Source: Mixophyes australis
Taxonomy: Eukaryota > Chordata > Amphibia > Anura > Limnodynastidae
Reading direction: 5' to 3'
Length of the DNA: 64,000 nt
NCBI GenBank assembly: GCA_036250195.1
Contig: JAVHZZ010000001.1
Coordinates: 393,758,283-393,822,282, forward strand
The notes beneath the pieces are model-generated. The model worked only from the letters and a program-made list of their open reading frames with translations, ran no database searches and had not been told where the DNA came from. This document shows positions 61,173 to 64,000 of this stretch, one piece after another; position 1 is the first letter of the stretch; each line of letters begins with the position of its first letter. Position numbers and translations under genes: made by a program.

Positions 61173-61441
61173 TTTTTTAATGACTACCATCGTGTATGCT
61201 TAATACAACCAAACCAAAAACAAGCAAAAGAAGACTGACTTTACTGAAATCACTAGTTCAATAAATAAACATGTCCATACAGTAGATGATTCATTTTAAT
61301 AAATGCTTGGAATTAGATTTATTGGATACCAATCTTACGTAGGTTTTTTGTCACCATGGAAGGATATTGTATAAAAAGAGGAAAAATAGAAATGTTGCCT
61401 GTAGTATTGACATCCTTTTATTCCTTATTCTTTAACATTAT

Positions 61442-61629
61442 GGGGGAGATTCAATTCTAAAAAAAATTGGCGCAAGGTGTCTCCGGAACGGCTGCGAGAT
61501 ACAGCGCTCTGATTTTTATTTACAGAAATATCACTCATTTTTGCTCATGTCCCATGGAGGTACGAGCAAAAATGAGAGGATATTGATACTATATAAGCGG
61601 TAAAAACGCGTAGCCAATCATATTCCCCC
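61442..61629. mobile_element. Possible small MITE with GGGGG.GATTCAATT terminus
   Basis: GGGGGAGATTCAATT at the left and ATATTCCCCC at the right, with the internal mirror CTCATTTTTGCTC...GAGCAAAAATGAG (about 61553-61580). The outer ends match only partly. Confidence 0.45.
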
Positions 61630-62867
61630 TATATCACCCTTTGGCGCCAACTCTGCCTCTACTACTAGATTAAGAATTTCAGGGATGTTTTTTGACTGAA
61701 TAAGCACTTAAAAATGTAGGAAATTATCTTGACTGAAGAGAAATCAACCATAATCAAACATGAGTAAAAAAAAAGTCATTATTACACCCTAAATAAAGAC
61801 TTTAAATAGAATATGGTGCAAAAATATATAGTTGTTCTATTATAGATATTTTAAAGAACATATCCAGATTGCTCAATTTTATCATCCAACATCACCCATC
61901 ACCCATGTTTTACTTCTTTTAATTGATACTTGGTATTTTGTTTAACTTTAAAACTGATGAGAACAAACTGTAACTGGTGAGGATTATATCAATATATGTA
62001 CATATTTAAACTTCACAATACTGTATATATACGTTTCTCTCTTACACTGAGACAGCTTCAGGGTCCTTAGGGCTACTTTAATTGAGTTGCAAGTTTTGTA
62101 GAAATGATAATAGGCGTTTACCTGGTAGGTGATCACAGACAATCATGTAAAACAGCTTAGTAGCATATTTTCATTTCGCCTGTGTGAACTGCTATGTCTG
62201 CATTTCTTTTGTAGAGTGTGATCCTAATGGATTCAAATGAGTGTTCTTGAAAACTTTACAAGTGCTAAACGTTTATGTCTATTTGCCAAATTACATTTTC
62301 ACTGGTCACAATATAATATAGAATATTGCATGAGGCAGCTGACTACTAATAATGAACATATAACATTAGTAAAGCATTTCTTGCAGGGATAGTGTTCATT
62401 GTATTGAGTAATATCAAACCCACTCATGCATTGCTCAGAATCAGTCATGTAATTCTAAAAAAGAATCTGTTGTGAAAAGATTCCTTCTTTCTTCCTTCAT
62501 TGTGAGACTGAAGCGGAAACAAGTGAATCAGACTCTGACAGGACTGTACTCAGGGGCATAACTACCACTGGGCATCCACTGTAACAGCTGCTATGAGGCT
62601 GGGCAGGGAGAAGGGTCCGAGAGATGTGTATCCATCCACTCTCGAGTACTCCGCTTTGCTCTACTGAGTATGCTCAGGGGCTGTTGTGATAGAAGTGAAA
62701 GACCAAAAGGGACTTTACTAGAAAAAAAAAATATGAGCACTTTGACACCGACAGGGATATAATCAAGACTTTTCTGAAAAGCGAAATCTGACGTTTCCGA
62801 ACACAGCGCCAAGACACTGCTAGCCGACACTCCACTTACATGTCTGTCTGTGTGTGTATTAGGGAAT

Positions 62868-62975
62868 TTAGACTGTAAGCTCAAATGGGGCAGGGACTGA
62901 TGTGAGTGAGTTCTCTGTACAGCGCTGTGGAATTAGTGGCGCTATATAGATGATGATGATGATGATGATAATACA
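62868..62975 (+). repeat. LINE/SINE-type 3' tail with (GAT)n
   Basis: GACTGTAAGCTCAAATGGGG ... CAGCGCTGTGGAATTAGTGG, then GCGCTATATA and seven GAT/GATA units. A typical retroposon 3' end; no body is recognised upstream. Confidence 0.65.
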
Positions 62976-63282
62976 TATACGAGGAGGGAAAGTGCCACAA
63001 GTGACATTGTATCCACTCTAATACTTCAGTCTAATCGCTTAATCCGATTGTACAACTAAGGCAAAACTGCTGTATATGGTTCCATCCGAAAGGTCTGCTT
63101 GTTCAAGGTAAAGGTGCCCAGTATCCCATTGTTCCATCCTGTGGATCCACGATCAGATAAACATATCTAAACTAATATTCTATAAGTAGATTCTCACTGA
63201 GTAGCCGATATTGTGGTGTATTTATATACGTCAACATGTTGTGGTCCTTTCTTTTTTTTTCATTTTATGTAATTTCCCGCTG

Positions 63283-63438
63283 GAGGGGGCTTACCTGCTG
63301 GCAAGTGACAAAATTAATATATGCCTTGTCCTGCCTACTTCATGTCACAAGCGGTCTAATCAAGCCTTGCCAAACCCTTCTTGTCATATCTCCCTTCCGC
63401 TTCTCCCAGAGGGGATGTATAAAAAGTAGGCAAGTATG
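63283..63438. mobile_element. CATACTTGCC-family MITE, right part
   Basis: The right end AAAAGTAGGCAAGTATG is preceded by CCGCTTCTCCCAGAGGGG, as in other copies. The left end is not identified. Confidence 0.6.
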
Positions 63439-64000
63439 ATAAGGTATAGCAGTCAGAATACAAAACCAAGCCCAATTTTAGCAACGAATACAAAAAGCTT
63501 AACGCTATTTGATAAAACACATCTGGTTACAATATCAGAAGCTGACTTTGCCGCAAACTAGAAAGTAGAGATATAGCTTGTATCAAGTATAACGTGTGAG
63601 CTATATTAGGTGCCAAGTATATTATTCTGAGAAATATCTATCTCATTCTCTACTATTAAAAAAACCATAGTGGCAAAAATAATATGCAAATAGGCTGAAT
63701 GTCATAGCACGAAAAGGGAGGTAGCTTACAGCCATAGAACTCGTGGAGCACAACAGTCATGGGAAAAAATGTATTTGCCTTAAATATATGAACAAGCCCA
63801 ACACAAAAACTAATAAATGAATGCAAAAGCCTAAGGCAAAGTCACATCATATACTCATATATTCATCTGATAAACTGGTATGCTGTAAATTACTGAAAAG
63901 TATCGCTGGTGGTCACGTTAGAGGTCAGAATCGTTAATATCCGCTTTCAGTACAGGTAATGTGGGAAATGGGTGCGTCCCTTTATTACTGTGTTTGTAAA

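Larger units (their letters stand above)
60085..64000 (-). other. NR3C2: NR3C2 intron upstream of exon 5 (partial)
   Basis: The acceptor AG is at 60085-60086 after a TTATTATTATTT tract; the donor is beyond the window. It contains a 442-bp inverted-repeat element, a possible small MITE, a LINE/SINE-type tail and the right half of a CATACTTGCC MITE. The stretches 60087-60730, 61630-62867 and 63439-64000 show nothing assignable. Confidence 0.85.

Overview
This window is vertebrate nuclear DNA. It carries the 3' half of one gene on the minus strand: the mineralocorticoid receptor (NR3C2), the last five coding exons, spread over 60 kb. The five exons (59734-60084, 56684-56828, 22809-22939, 19037-19194, 294-449) are 351, 145, 131, 158 and 156 nt long. 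All have GT/AG boundaries and join in frame to give the hinge plus a complete ligand-binding domain and the stop codon. The start codon, N-terminal domain and zinc fingers must lie beyond position 64000. The receptor sequence, the large introns and the repeat mix suggest an amphibian, probably a frog. That organism call is inference from repeat types I recall from frog genomes.

Layout, low to high coordinates: 3' UTR (1-293); last exon; an 18.6-kb intron with two Tc1-like relics, a LINE 3' remnant and several MITEs; exon 8; a 3.6-kb intron; exon 7; a 33.7-kb intron that serves as the transposon reservoir; exon 6; a 2.9-kb intron; exon 5; and at least 3.9 kb of the next intron.

The mobile DNA is dominated by hAT-type insertions, recognised by 8-bp target-site duplications. 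These are (1) an 8.5-kb, formerly autonomous BED-finger hAT element (about 41009-49471) whose transposase is split by two frameshifts. It carries a near-homogeneous array of twenty-eight 77-bp units at its 3' side and a 296-bp tandem array at its 5' side; (2) a 2.8-kb deleted relative (37885-40671) and a 0.5-kb miniature (52996-53504); (3) a MITE family ending CATACTTGCC...GGCAAGTATG with at least eight copies; (4) GC-rich CAGTGGCGG-type miniatures. Three Tc1/mariner relics of one family, one of another, a LINE fragment joined to an antisense piece of 18S rRNA, and a pseudogene of an uncharacterised repeated animal gene complete the set.

The most unusual structures are a 1147-bp near-perfect palindrome (35402-36548, arms of 572 bp, 3-bp spacer, one mismatch seen); the 77-bp array; the 18S-LINE chimera; and a stem-loop just after the hAT transposase stop codon that is kept in two diverged copies by paired base changes. 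No bacterial features, CRISPR arrays or tRNA genes were seen.
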